The position numbers and the translations under genes are program-made. Source: Monodelphis domestica (taxonomy: Eukaryota > Chordata > Mammalia > Didelphimorphia > Didelphidae). Taken from it: a stretch of DNA of 64,000 nt. Position 1 is the stretch's first letter, and every line of letters begins with the position of its first letter. The stretch lies in assembly GCF_027887165.1 (NCBI RefSeq), contig NC_077234.1, positions 196,694,959 through 196,758,958 on the forward strand, given 5' to 3'. The notes beneath the pieces were generated by a model. It was not told the origin of the DNA and made no database searches. It saw nothing but the letters and a program-made list of their open reading frames with translations. Below, piece after piece: positions 1 to 11,845 of this stretch.

Positions 1-145
1 GGTAGTGGCACACTGCATTTCCATTGTGTACAGTAACAAAATCCCAAGATATAGTGAAAACTCCATGATACAAAATTAGATTTTTTTTAAACCCTCAATA
101 CAGTGAAGCCACAATAAGTGGACCACAATATAGTGAGGGACAATC
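1..145 (-). mobile_element. TcMar-Tigger-like DNA transposon end
   Basis: Read on the minus strand from about 145, the sequence resembles the terminal inverted repeat of Tigger/pogo-type elements: a 'GTCCCTCACTATATTG' start followed by the usual 'CTTATTGTGGCTTCACTGTATTG' style phrase. Only one end is visible because the window begins inside the element. The family is assigned from a remembered consensus. Confidence 0.45.
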
Positions 146-779
146 ATATACCAGGGTAAGGTGACTTCAATTCCATGGAGATACAGAGCAACAACTGCCC
201 AAACAAATGACTCCTTCTGTAGTAACTAATCAAGATAAAAAGTCTTCCTCAGATTCCCAATTCATCTTTCAATCTTCCTCAGATTCCCAATTCGTCTTTT
301 ACTCTTACTTTCTACTCTCTCACTCTCTACCTTTACTTACCATCTCCTTACCTTACCTTATTTACTTATTCTATACTAACTACTCTGTTACTATATCCTC
401 TATAATAAAACTTATTTCCTCAAAATGGAGTCAGTTTGAATCATCAATCAATTCTTTGAAGACCCCAATTAGCATTAATTCCATCATTGCCTTATATCAA
501 AAGAATCACACTTGTGCGTCCTATCCCTATTAAAATTCTACATTTGCAGCCCTTCGTATACTTCTCATTTGTAACTCTAGCTGAGGTCTTTCCCTCCTTG
601 TTGGTATTGTAGAGAGGATGTGTTTAGAATCATGAAAACTTAAGTTCAAATCCATCCCCAGAAATTTATTAGCAGTATGACCCCATTAGTGGAGCCAAAA
701 TTAGCAAAGTGAAAGCTAATATGTTTTTGGAGCTCTTCCAGCACATCCCCTCAAAGGATTCCTAAAAAGTGTCAAATAG
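146..779. other. Unassigned AT-rich stretch
   Basis: No gene is supported. A 108-codon open frame at 207-533 is Ser/Leu/Ile-rich low-complexity sequence and matches no family I know. It contains a short direct repeat of a 'TCTTCCTCAGATTCCCAATT' phrase near 243 and 273. Confidence 0.4.
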
Positions 780-1545
780 ACTTCCGGTCAAGATGGTGGT
801 GTAGAGGCAGCGAAAGTTCAGACCTCGGAAACCCTTCCTTACCGATCCCAAACAGAGTGCTCCTAGACCAAAATTCAAGCTGAACAACAGTATAGACCTG
901 GGGAAACCTCCTCCTGGACCTGGATCAAAAGGTACCACACCCCAAAAGCCAGAACCCTAGATCACTCAGATCTAAGGGGTAGACAGAAAGAAGGTCCCAG
1001 GACCTATCCCCCCCAACCCAGAGTGCTGAGCCCAAGGCAGCAGCGGGAACCTCAGGGCTCTGAGGACTCACCTTGAAAGCAACCTGAGCCAGTCTCCAGG
1101 GCACCCAACACAGACGGCAGGGAAACATAGAGAGAAGGGGGAAGCCTGTAGCCCCCTGGCTGGGTTCTTCCATCTGAGTCTCAAGGGAGGTCCCAGCTTT
1201 AGGGCACCAGCTGAACCCAATCCCATCAGGAGCCCTCAGAGCTACTGAAAGGACAGAAAACTCAGGGCTGGCAAAGGGGTTGCTCCGAAGAGCTTACCTT
1301 GAAAGTAACCCAGGCCAGTTTCTGGGCATTCAACTCAGACTGTGGAAGAGGAGGTTGCTGCTTTTCTTTTTCTTCTTTTTTTTGGCTCTGGGATCATTTG
1401 GCCCACACCACCTGAACCTAAGAGCTCAGAGGCCAGGCAAGCCACGACCCTTCCCCCCTTAGAGAGCAGGGTCTTCTGAAAGAACCAGCTGAACCTAATC
1501 CCATCAGGAGCCCTCAGAGCTACTGAAAGAGGTTGGAGATAGGAA
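780..1545 (+). mobile_element. Marsupial-type L1 5' UTR with two imperfect internal units
   Basis: The segment opens with 'CTTCCGGTCAAGATGG', the type of start seen in full-length marsupial L1 elements, and is much more GC-rich than its flanks. It contains an imperfect internal repetition. The phrases 'CTTGAAAG..AACC' near 1072 and 1298, and 'CCCATCAGGAGCCCTCAGAG' near 1223 and 1500, recur about 225-277 bp apart, as in tandem promoter monomers. The plus-strand L1 body resumes near 7,720, so this is probably the 5' part of the same element split by retroviral insertions. That continuity is an inference. Confidence 0.5.
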
Positions 1546-1559
1546 ATACTCAACTCTTA

Positions 1560-4500
1560 CATACTTTGAAACTGACCCAAAGCGGGAAGAACAATCCAAT
1601 CCATTGGGGAAGAGAATAGTTTTGCGCCCTATAGGGGAGTAGAAGGGTAAAAAACAGACTGGTGGGGAGTGTAAACTCATTAATAGAACAGGGAATAATA
1701 ATCCCTTGCAAATCTGAATACAACACGCCCATCCTGCCAATTAAAAAACCAAAAAGAGGGCCCGATGGCAAGCACCTCTATAGATTCGTACAGGATCTAA
1801 GGGCAGTGAATAATCACGTTATAAAGAGACACTCTGTAGTTTCTAACATACATACTATTATTTCATCCATTCCTACCACAGCTACATACTTTACAGTAGT
1901 AGACTTGTGTTCAGCTTTCTTCTCCATACCTATACATGAGAACTCCAGGCATATTTTTGCTTTCACCTGGAAGGGCTCACAATATACCTGGTGTCGGCTG
2001 CCACAGGGTTATGTCGAAAGACCAAGCTTATTTGAGCAAATTTTGAGCCAAGACACAGACAATATAACATTTAAAAATAGCAAATTAATCATATATGTAG
2101 ATGATCTACTCTTGGCTTCAACAGATGCAAAAACTTGTCAAGAAGATAGCAAACACCTTCTTTTGGAATTGCACAAAAGAGGACATAAAATCTCTAAGGA
2201 TAAAGTTCAGTGGTGTCTCCAAAAAGTAGAATATTTGGGATTCATCTTGACTGCAGGTGCTCGTTATATTTCTCCAAAATGAATTGAGAATATTCAAAAA
2301 TTGAGTGCTCCTACCACTAAGAAACAGCTGAGAGCAATTTTAGGAGCAACAGGGTTTTGTAGACAATGGATTCCTTGCTATGGGGAAATTACTAAACCCC
2401 TTATAGCATTAACAAAGGATTCGGTTCCTGAACCCCTCAAATTAGAGCCTGAACACTTGTCAGCTCTATCAGATCTAAAAAAGGCTATCATGTCTGCCCC
2501 TGCTCTAGGCATCCCAGATTACAACAAGCCATTTACTTTATATGTGCATGAGTGAAGAGGAGTAGCCTCTGGTGTGTTAACTCAGACTTTGGGACCTTCT
2601 CAGTGCCCAATTGCTTATTATTCTGCCCAACTAGACCCAGTAGCAGCAGGAGCACCACCATGCCTTAGAGGAGTAGCTGCTACAGCCTTACTAGTAACAA
2701 AAACCGTTGATTTAGTATTGGGATGTCCATTAACAATAATGTGCCCACATGAAATAGAAGCATTATTGATAAAACATAGAACACAGGCATTTTCGGATCA
2801 GAGAATTACAAGGTATGAAATAACCTTATTAAATAGTAAAAATATTATCTTGAAACGCTGTTCAACTCTTAACCCTGCCACCTTGCTTCCAGATTTACCT
2901 ACTTCAGGAGAACCATTACATAACTGTGAAACATCAGTGTCCATGGCAGAAAAGCCTCGAGATAATCTCTTGGACACTCCCTTAGACAATGCAGATCTGA
3001 TTTTATTTACCGATGGTTCCTCTTTTATGAGGGATGGCATACGTTACACTGGAGCTGCCGTAGTCTCAGAATTTGCCACTGAATGGTCAGCTTCACTACC
3101 TTCTAACATTAGCGCTCAAGGAGCAGAACTCATAGCTCTAACACAAGCTTGTATAATTGCCAAGGATAAAAAGGCAACAATTTATACGGATTCTAGATAT
3201 GCTTTTGGCATTTGTCACTCAGTCGGGATGCTATGGCTCCAAAGAGGATTTTTAACCTCAGCTGGAAAATCCATAGCTAATGCAGAAATTATTAATGAAG
3301 TTCTTTCTGCTCTCAAACTGCCTAAAGCCCTAGCTGTAGTTCACTGCTCTGCCCATACAGGTGGCTCTGACCCTGTCTCTAGAGGAAATGACCGAGCAGA
3401 TGCAACTGCAAAACTAGCAGCCATAGAAGGACCTGGATTAATTTTAACATTAACAACCACTGATAATTTAAATGTATCACTTTCCTATAATGAAAAGGAA
3501 GTGGGAAAATGGAAACAAAAATTTAAAGCAAAACAAATTAATGGAGTATGGGTGTCATCTGAAGGAAAACCCCTGCTCCCTAGAAGTTTCTATAACCAAA
3601 TTTGCCAATCTATTCATAAAAATGGTCATTTTGGCACCCAGGGCATCATGGACTCTGTCAAGAGAGTATGGATAGCCCCTGGTATAACTACTATAGCCTC
3701 TAAAGTATGTTCAGCCTGCCCTATCTGCCAGGCATATAACCAATATGCATATCGTGGAAAAGCCTTTGGGGGACGTCCTCTGGCTTACACACCTTTTAAA
3801 CATCTACAGATAGATTTCATAACGATGCCAAAGGCTGGATGTTATAAATTTTGTCTAGTAATTGTATATCAACTAACCAGATGGCCAGAAGCATTTCCTA
3901 CAATCCGAGCCACAGCAGATTTTGTTGCAAAGATACTTTTAAAGGAAGTTATTCCTCGTTTTGGCCTGCCAGCACGTATTGACTCTGATAGAGGGAGTCA
4001 TTTTACCGATTCTGTCTTAAATCAAATATATTCTTGCTTGGGGATAACTCCAAAATTCCATGTTCCATATCACCCCCAGAGCTCAGGCCAAGTGGAGAGG
4101 ATGAATAAAGAACTTAAGACTATGATTGGCAAATTATGCACTGAGACCCATTTAAAATGGCCTGAAATTCTCCCTCTGGCCCTATTTTATCTTAGAAGCA
4201 GGCCTAGAGGAGACTTACATATTTCACCATTTGAGATGCTTTTTGGACATCCACCTATACAGGCTAAGCCTTTCTCCCTGGCTTATACATCGTTATTAGG
4301 GGGAGATATTACTATTGCTTCCTATATACAGGAGTTACAGCACAAACTACGTGAACTTCATGAATCCGGAGCTGAAGTACAAGCTGGACCATTAGACTTT
4401 TCTCTGCATGACCTGAACCCAGGAGATAAAGTTTATATCAAGAATTTCAAGCGAACTGGAGCAACTCAACCTTCATGGGAAGGACCATTCCAAATATTAT

Positions 4501-4605
4501 TAACTACTCCAACATCTATAAAGATTGGAGAAAGAGACTCTTGGATTCACTGCTCACATGTGAAGAAAGCATCTTCTGCTGAGACTGATTGACTCTATTG
4601 TGACA
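1560..4605 (+). mobile_element. ERV1 (gammaretrovirus-like) pol fossil, copy A
   Basis: This is a fossil class I endogenous retrovirus. It shows reverse transcriptase (about 1,660-2,280), connection and start of RNase H (2,300-2,900), RNase H (2,990-3,420) and integrase with zinc-binding, catalytic and C-terminal parts (3,580-4,590). Gag, protease, env and flanking LTRs of this copy were not recognised. It is incomplete and broken, with only a few interruptions in the pol region, so it is not among the oldest relics here. It appears to sit inside an L1 5' UTR. The 3' end of its pol is almost the same as the minus-strand copy at 6,899-7,390. Confidence 0.88.
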
Positions 4606-4639
4606 AGGAAATCACTTTAAAAGACTGATATATATCAAT

Positions 4640-5507
4640 TTAAGGTCGCCAAGGAATTCAGCTATGTAATTCCTAAATGAAAACTCAAGTCAGCAGTCAA
4701 CCTTTTATGGAGTTTAATTACAAACAGGAGGACGAAAGGTATTAGAGATAGAGGGAGAGAGGGAGAGAGAAAGGGGAGAGAAGGGAATAGGGCTTAAATA
4801 CCCCTTCTGTTTAGGCTGGGCCAAAAGGCCCAAGCCCTTAGATAGCTGAGGCAAAGAAAAGAGATCAGTCCCTATCACTCACGTGACCAAAATGGAGAAA
4901 CAGTCTCAGGGGCCTCCATCTCCAGCTTCCTTCAGACCCAGCTTCTCAGAGCACCACCTCTCCAACCAACCACCTTAGTCCTCAGACCCTGCTATCTTTA
5001 AGGAAATCATCCAAGTTCCCTCCCTCAGTTCTCACATCTACCAATCACTGTCCATGTCTTCCCTGTGCCAATGGTGGCTCTACCTTAACCCAGGACTGCC
5101 CAGAGGTCTGTGGCTTTGCACATGTCTGTTGAAGGTCATATTCTCAAATAATTAAATCTTGATCCTTTGCTGCAGCCCTTCCTAAATCCTGTTACCCTGA
5201 GTAGGGTGGAGATTGGAATAATTAAATTTTGATCTATGCTGCAGCCCTTCCTAAATCCTGTTACCCTGAGTAGGGTGGAGATTGGAATAATTAAATTTTG
5301 ATCTTTGCTGCAGCCCTTTCCATTGTTCAGCAAAAAGGTTTCTGTCCTAAAGTAATCTTAAGAAGGGAGGAGGAGGAACCTCCCTTGCCAATGGGGTTCA
5401 CATTCCAATAGAGTTCCCACTATCAGTATAAAATTGCCTACAAGCATGAAACCTTCCAATGGTGAAATTTCCAACATTCACAAGTCTAAGAAATTTTAAG
5501 GTTTACA
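4640..5507 (-). mobile_element. ERV LTR, copy B
   Basis: Read on the minus strand, a polypurine tract (complement of the C-run near 5,510-5,515) is followed at about 5,507 by a TG start, as expected for the 5' edge of a 3' LTR. The segment contains a tandem repeat of about 69 bp. The distal edge near 4,640 is not defined, so the end coordinate is approximate. It belongs with the antisense retroviral internal sequence up to about 7,700. Confidence 0.55.
5148..5330 (-). repeat. ~69-bp tandem repeat inside the LTR, about 2.5 units
   Basis: The phrase 'AATAATTAAAT' begins units at about 5,148, 5,217 and 5,286, each followed by 'GCTGCAGCCCTT'. The first two units also share 'CTAAATCCTGTTACCCTGAG'. 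The spacing of about 69 bp and few differences show a true tandem array. Repeats of this kind in LTRs commonly lie in the U3 enhancer region, which is the likely role here. Confidence 0.8.
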
Positions 5508-6895
5508 ATCCCCCCTGATGATCATTGGGAGACTAGTCTCCCCATTGATCATTTAACATAATCATTTTGTAGTTCTAAATGCACTTCTAACTATAGATAT
5601 ATGCAATATTCAATTTTCTAAGAGAAATTAGAATAGTGAGAGAGGAAATAGAAACGAAAAGAAAGCAAAACCAATGTTTTGCTAGGTGCATTGACAGAAA
5701 GCCAAATTAGGGGCAGTCCCTTTTGGCATAAATGTGTACAATTACAATAAATGTTCAATCAAAAGTTCAGTCCAATCAATCATATCCAAAGTTCATTCTT
5801 GATCTTCTTGATGAAGTTTAGGATTTCAGCATCTTTCTGCAACAGTTCATTCTCTGGATATAAAAGTTTCAAGCTTCTTTCTTGAAGATCTTTTCTTGAA
5901 CAAAATCAAATCTTGAATTTTTACAAAAGTACAATCTTAAACAAAATTCAAAATTCTTGGATTTTTATAAAAATACAATCTTAAAAAATTCAAAAATTCT
6001 TAGATTTTAAATTAAAATACAATCCCCCCCTGAAGTAAGTATTAAAAAAATATATCAAGTTTAGCTCAGAATGCAATGTTCAGTTATGGGGGTGTATGTG
6101 TCCATTATCAAAAGAATAGAAAAATAATCAAAAACATAAGAAAAATTCAAAATAGGCCTTGTATAGGTCCAGTTTAAAGTAATTTCTATCCGACAAGTAT
6201 GTAGGACAGGATGCAGTAATATTTCACTTAGCCATTTGTAGCTAAGACTACAGGAAGTTGCCATAATATAAGAAGAAAAGAATTATAATTCTATTTTGAT
6301 GGGGAAATGTCATTCCCTCGTCTGATTTTTTTTTCTCCATTCAGGGATATAGGGAGCCAGCATGATAGTCAAGCTTTGTACTTGTTTGAGTACTTCGTAA
6401 AGAGTGTAGATACAAGGAAGTCCTACGACTTAAACATAAATTAAGCGTCGCAACCTCGAGTCTCACTTTAATATTTCTTGTGTGCTCTATTGGCACTATC
6501 CTGGTTTAGTCTGTGCTCCTTGTTTTTATCCCTTTTCCTGGAATCAGACACAAACATTAATCACAGTCCTATAATATTTTATCAATAAATGGCAGGTTCC
6601 CATAGTTTAAAGCTTTTAGGCATATATTGATATTATAGCAAGAGTATATATATTAACTTGTATTACTGCAGGAAAAAAAATAATATTAATATTAATTATG
6701 TGTACCTTTAGTGCAAAAAATGAGAAAAAAATTCAAATATTCTGATCAAAAAAGAAAAGAAAAGAAATAAGAAAAATAAGAAAAAAAATCAGTAATTCAA
6801 TGTGTTCTTGAAAAAAAAAACAGTATCCATTTGTCTATGGATTATTATCTCCAATTCATATGATAAGATAGAGTCACAATTCATATGATAGGATA
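5508..6895 (-). mobile_element. ERV copy B, 3' internal region
   Basis: This A/T-rich minus-strand internal region lies between the pol end and the LTR. No env domain was recognised. It includes a short tandem repetition at about 5,915-6,030, where an 'ACAATCTTAAA' / 'CAAAATTCTT' type unit occurs about three times. A second C-run near 6,023 looks like a duplicate polypurine tract on the minus strand. It is fossil, non-coding sequence. Confidence 0.5.
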
Positions 6896-6898
6896 GAG

Positions 6899-7390
6899 TC
6901 AGTCAGTCTCAGCAGAAGATGCTTTCTTCACATGTGAGCAGTGAATCCAAGAGTCTCTTTCTCCAATCTTTATAGATGTTGGAGTAGTTAATAATATTTG
7001 GAATGGTCCTTCCCATGAAGGTTGAGTTGCTCCAGTTCGCTTGAAATTCTTGATATAAACTTTATCTCCTGGGTTCAGGTCATGCAGAGAAAAGTCTAGT
7101 GGTCCAGCTCGTACTGCAGCTCCGGATTCATGAAGTTCACGTAGTTTGTGCTGTAACTCCTGTATATAGGAAGCAACAGTAATATCTCCCCCTAATAACG
7201 ATGTATAAGCCAGGGAGAAAGGCTTAGCCTGTATAGGTGGATGTCCAAAAAGCATCTCAAATGGTGAAATATGTAAGTCTCCTCTAGGCCTGCTTCTAAG
7301 ATAAAATAGGGCCAGAGGGAGAATTTCAGGCCATTTTAAATGGGTCTCAGTGCATAATTTGCCAATCATAGTCTTAAGTTCTTCATTCAT
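6899..7390 (-). mobile_element. ERV1 pol 3' end (integrase C-terminus), copy B
   Basis: This minus-strand segment encodes the same integrase C-terminal portion as copy A (about 4,100-4,592) with only a handful of amino-acid differences. Copies A and B are therefore the same ERV1 family in opposite orientation. The rest of pol is absent from this copy, which is an incomplete fossil. Confidence 0.88.
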
Positions 7391-7710
7391 CCTTTCCTAC
7401 TATTTGGAGAGGAGAAAAAAAACTGAAAAAGGTTAATTAACATCAACAAAATCAATACAATCTAAGAATAATCATCTTCATTATACTGGGAAGTTCCCTG
7501 GGCACCCTCCTGAAGGGCACCTCTCTGAGGGTCATTAGTACCTCGAGTATTTTTTTGGACGAGCGCCATTTCTCATATAGTGTTGTTGTTCATTATCATT
7601 ATAATTTTCTTCAATTGGAGCATTGTCATTATTTTCCCAATTCCTATTTCTATAATTCTGGTTTCTAAAGTTCTTATTTCTATATTCATTAGTAAGATAG
7701 ACACTTTGCC
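7391..7710 (-). mobile_element. Possible gag-derived remnant of ERV copy B
   Basis: On the minus strand this stretch is rich in Asn, Arg and Glu codons, as in the C-terminal part of some retroviral gag genes. It directly abuts the pol remnant, which would imply that the sequence between them has been lost. No diagnostic domain is visible, so the assignment is tentative. Confidence 0.35.
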
Positions 7711-7719
7711 AAGACTAAA

Positions 7720-10700
7720 ACAGCCCAGAGACCAAAGACAGTAAGGGAGACAGCTTGTCAGGGCTGAAGAAGCCCAGAGATCTGAGACAGTAAAGAAAAA
7801 TTGAATACCTGGTGAGAAATTCAAAGGGATTCCCATACTCTCACCAACCAGAGTATTAAGTACCATTTGGCAGCTTTGTTGCTCATTACCCAGTTCCAAG
7901 TCATTGTTACAGAGCAGAAGAGAATAGTTGTGGTTAAGATTAAGTAGTGACCCTTTCCTATTTGTGTACCATGAAGACAGTAATAAGAGGTTTTCCTAGA
8001 TCACACCACATTAGAAGCACTGAAAACTTATAGGCCCCCACTGACCTATGAAAGGAGCAGGACATAAAAGATAAAAGCTCAAGCCTGTCACCCCTCCACC
8101 CAAAATGTAACAATTCCCAACTCTAACATAAATTCTGAAGTCAAGAAATAGAATGGAAAAATGAATAAACAACAAAAAAGAACTTGACCATGAAGAACTA
8201 CTATATTGACAAAAAGCTTAAGAATGACTTGAAAATATCAAGGAGTGAAGCCTCAAAGAAAAATTAAAATTTGACACAAGCCCAACAAGAATTCCTAGAA
8301 GAGGTTTAAAAAAGGGTATTTTTTAAAAAGAAAAAAAAACTTTATTCAAATGAGAAAAAAAATTTAATCAAAATGAGAATAAATAAAAATTGGGAAAAGA
8401 AATTATTAGAGATATGTAGAAAATTATGAAAAGAGAATTAACAGTTTTGGTTTTTTTAAAGGCATAAAAATATTGAAGAAAATAACTTCTTAAAATCAGA
8501 ATTGGTCAAATAGAAGCTAATAATTCCATGAAACATCAAGCAACGATAAAACAAGTTCAAAAGACTAAAATATAGAAGAAAATGTGAAACACTTCATGGG
8601 AAAAATAACTGATCTTGAAATTAGATCCAGGAAATATAATTTAAAAATTATTGAACTACTTGAAATCTCTGATAAAAAAAGGAGCTTAGACATTATATAT
8701 CAAAAAATGTCCAGATATCTCAGAACTAGAGAGCAACACTGAAACTGAAAGAATTCATTGGTAAGCTTTTTATAGGATTTAAAAATGAAAATTTTCAGAA
8801 ATGCTAACCATGGCTAAAGGGCAAGAAAAAGATATTGAAGGAATATACACAGCATATGATAATAGGTAATGAGGAAACAAAATTTTCACTTTTTGCAGAT
8901 AATATAAAGGTATACTAAGAGAAACCTAGAGTTGACCAAAATTTTAGTCAAAACAATGAACAATTTCAGTAAAGTTGCAGATATAAAATAAACTAACGCA
9001 AGTCATCAGCATTTCTATAAATTATCCACAAAATGTAGCAGGAAGACACAAAAAGAGAAATTTCATTTTAAAACACTACAGAAAATATAAAATACTTGGG
9101 AATTTACCTTCCAAGATGCACACAGGAATTTTATTAACACAATTACAAAAAACCCTTCACACAAATAAAGACATCTAAATAATTGAAAAAATATTAATTG
9201 TTCATGAGTAGACTGAGTCAATATAGTAAAAATTACAATACTTCCTAAATTAATTTCCTTATTCAATGCCATGCCAATCACATTACAAAACAATTACTCT
9301 AGAAAACTTGGTAAAAATAATAACAAAATTTATCTGGAGTAATGAAAGGTAAACAATCTAAAGGGAATCAATGAAAAAAAATGTGAAATAAAAGGTCCTA
9401 CCAGTTGCAGATTTCAAACTCTCCTACAAAGCAGTAATCATCAAAATAATTTGGTGTTGGATAAGAAGTAGAGAAATAGACCAATGGAAAAATTAGATAC
9501 AGATATACAAAAACAAATAAGCACAGTAACCAAATATTTGATAAGCCCAACGATTCTGGCTATTGAAATAAAAACTCATGAGAAAAGTAAAAAATAGTCT
9601 GATCGAAATTATCCAAAGACCAACATATCACACTATATATCAAGATAAACTCAAAATAGGCACACAAATTAGACATAAAGGGACATATCATAAGCAAATT
9701 ATGGGATCATTGAATAAAATACCTGCCAGATGTATAAATAGGGGAAGAATTACCTTCCAAGCAAAACATGAAAATGTTAATGGGAAACGAAATAGATAAT
9801 TTTGATTATATAAAATTTAAAAGTCTTTGCATAAACCCAATATAGTTAATGCTAGATGTAAAACAGGAAACTTTAGGGGAGATATTTGTGGCAAGTTTGA
9901 CTGATAAAGATTTCATTTCCCAAATATATAAGGAAATGAGCCCAACAAAAAGAATTAAGAGACATTTCTCAATTGATAAATGGTCAAAGCATATTAACAG
10001 GCAGTTTTCAGAAGAAATCATTGCTATGATGTGACTACATTAAAAAATGCTCTAAATCACTGATAACTAAAGAAATGCAAATTAAAACAACTCTGAGTTA
10101 CCACCTCACAGCCATCAGATTAGGTAATATAACAGAAAAGAAAAGTAACAAATTGTGGAGAGGATGTAGGAAAAGAGGTACAGTAATGACCTTCTGGTAG
10201 GCCTGTAATTCTGGAGAATCAAAAGCTATAAAACCATACCGACTCTTTGGCCCAGCAAAATGACTACTAGGGCTATTCTTTAAAGAGATAAAAGAAAAAA
10301 GGGAAAGGATCCCTATATACAAAAATATTTATAATGTTTCTTTGTGGTAGCAAAAATTTGGAAACTCAGGGAATGCCCATTAATTGAGGTTTGTGTGAAG
10401 AAGCTATGATATATGAAAGTGATGGAACACTATCATGCTGAGTGAAAAGATGAAGGGGATGATTTCAGGGAAACTTGGGAAGACCTATATGAAATGACAA
10501 TTTTAAATGAGCAAAACCAGGAGAACAATTTACACAATATTGTAAAGAAAATAAACTATGAAAGACTTTAGTAACTCATCAATACAATGATTAATGAAGG
10601 AGATGGTTTCAGAAAGAAGTCTGAGTAGATTTATATAAACTGATGCAATCTGAAATGAACAGAACTAGGATAATAATTAACACAATAACAGCAATACTTT

Positions 10701-11665
10701 AAAAATTGTTGTTTGTCCTCTGTTTTCAAAGAAGACCCAGACATCATGGAGGTGATGTCTTGACTTTTCTGTTAAATGGACTTAAGGGAGGCTGAGTTGC
10801 ACAAAATTACTAACCTCAATCTCTCTTTCAGAATTATCAAAGTTCAGTTGCTATACCAAAGGCAGGAAGACTGATGATGGCTCAGAATGAAGTGGATGAT
10901 CTTCCCATCTTCTTCAGGGTCTAAATACTCCACTATTCCATCTTCACGCTCCACCTTCATGGCCACTGGAACAAATTGTCCTCCTCCACCCACACACTTG
11001 GTATAGCCATTCCCCTAATTCATCCAGTTGGTTACTGTCAACCTGGGTTAGCCTGTCTTCAGAGAGAATTTTACCAGGTTGTGGCCACCATATACTACAG
11101 CTTCTTGAGCCACTAGTAAGAATTGGGTGAGGGATGAACACCAAAAATAAATGAGCTGTCCTGAAAGGGTTTTGGCATGGTCTCACACCAGAGATGCTCA
11201 TCCTCCTAAACACCTCATGCACCCCATTGTAAAGATAATCACTGTAAGATAATCAGTGGTGAAACCAATGAACCATTAAGGGAATTGTTTCAGAAAAAAA
11301 TCAGGAAAGTCATAAATTGAAACAAAAGATAAGTGAGCAGACACAAAAATCCAATGTAGACAATAATGACAATATTGTGAAAGACTTTTGAACTCTGATT
11401 AATACAATAATTCCACCATAATTCCAAAGTATTCATAAAAGAAAAATCTTTCTATCTCCAGAAAGAAAACTAATGGACTTGAAGGCAGATTGAAGCATAT
11501 TGTTTTCCTCTCTCTTTTTCTTGATTGTTATTGTTTGGAACATGACTTGTGGAAATGTGATTTACTTGATTTCATATGTATAATAAGTATTATAATGCTT
11601 GCCTTCTTATTGGGCGAGGGAGAGAATTTGAAACCGAAAGTAAAAACAAAATTGAAAAAATAAGG
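7720..11665 (+). mobile_element. Old marsupial L1: 5' UTR remainder, ORF1, ORF2 3' half, 3' UTR
   Basis: This is a degraded plus-strand L1. ORF1-like coiled-coil sequence lies at about 8,150-8,760. A large internal deletion near 8,790 leads into ORF2 sequence that covers the end of the RT domain and the C-terminal region (about 8,800-10,330). The 3' UTR runs to an A-rich end near 11,665. Recognisable ORF2 peptides include 'WSKHINRQFSEE' near 9,985 and 'KEMQIKTTLSYHLT' near 10,070. Many stops and frameshifts mark it as inactive. It is split at about 10,705-11,225 by a SINE. The body probably continues the 5' UTR at 780-1,545. Confidence 0.75.
10705..11225 (+). mobile_element. RTE-tail/WALLSI-type marsupial SINE inserted in L1 3' UTR
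   Basis: The segment starts with 'TTGTCCTCTGTTTTCAAAGA' and runs through phrases such as 'CCTTCATGGCCACTGGAACA' and 'TCTCACACCAGAGATGC', which I recall from marsupial RTE-related SINEs. L1-like 3' UTR sequence lies on both sides. A minus-strand 92-codon frame inside it is not a gene. The family name is tentative. Confidence 0.55.
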
Positions 11666-11699
11666 TGAGGGACTAAAGCTTTAAAAAGGGGGGTAGGGG

Positions 11700-11845
11700 A
11701 GGGGCAGCGTGCCCATAACTTAGTCATTAAGTTTGTCTGTTTCACTTTTCTCAATTATAAAATGGGGGTAAAAACAGTACCTATCTCCCAGGGTTGTTGT
11801 GAGAATCAAATGAGATACTATTTGTAAAACGTTTTACATACAGAC
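11700..11845 (-). repeat. MIR-type SINE fragment
   Basis: It contains the familiar core 'TATAAAATGGGGGTAA', 'CTCCCAGGGTTGTTGTGAG' and 'ATGAGATACTATTTGTAAAA' phrases of the MIR/tRNA-SINE family, truncated at both ends. Orientation is uncertain. Confidence 0.55.

Noticed and set aside
207-533. 108-codon plus-strand frame near the left edge
   Set aside because: Low-complexity Ser/Leu/Ile content, no promoter or splice context and no recognised family.
10944-11222. 92-codon minus-strand frame that looks protein-like
   Set aside because: It lies wholly in an RTE-type SINE inserted in L1, so it is repeat-derived and not a gene.
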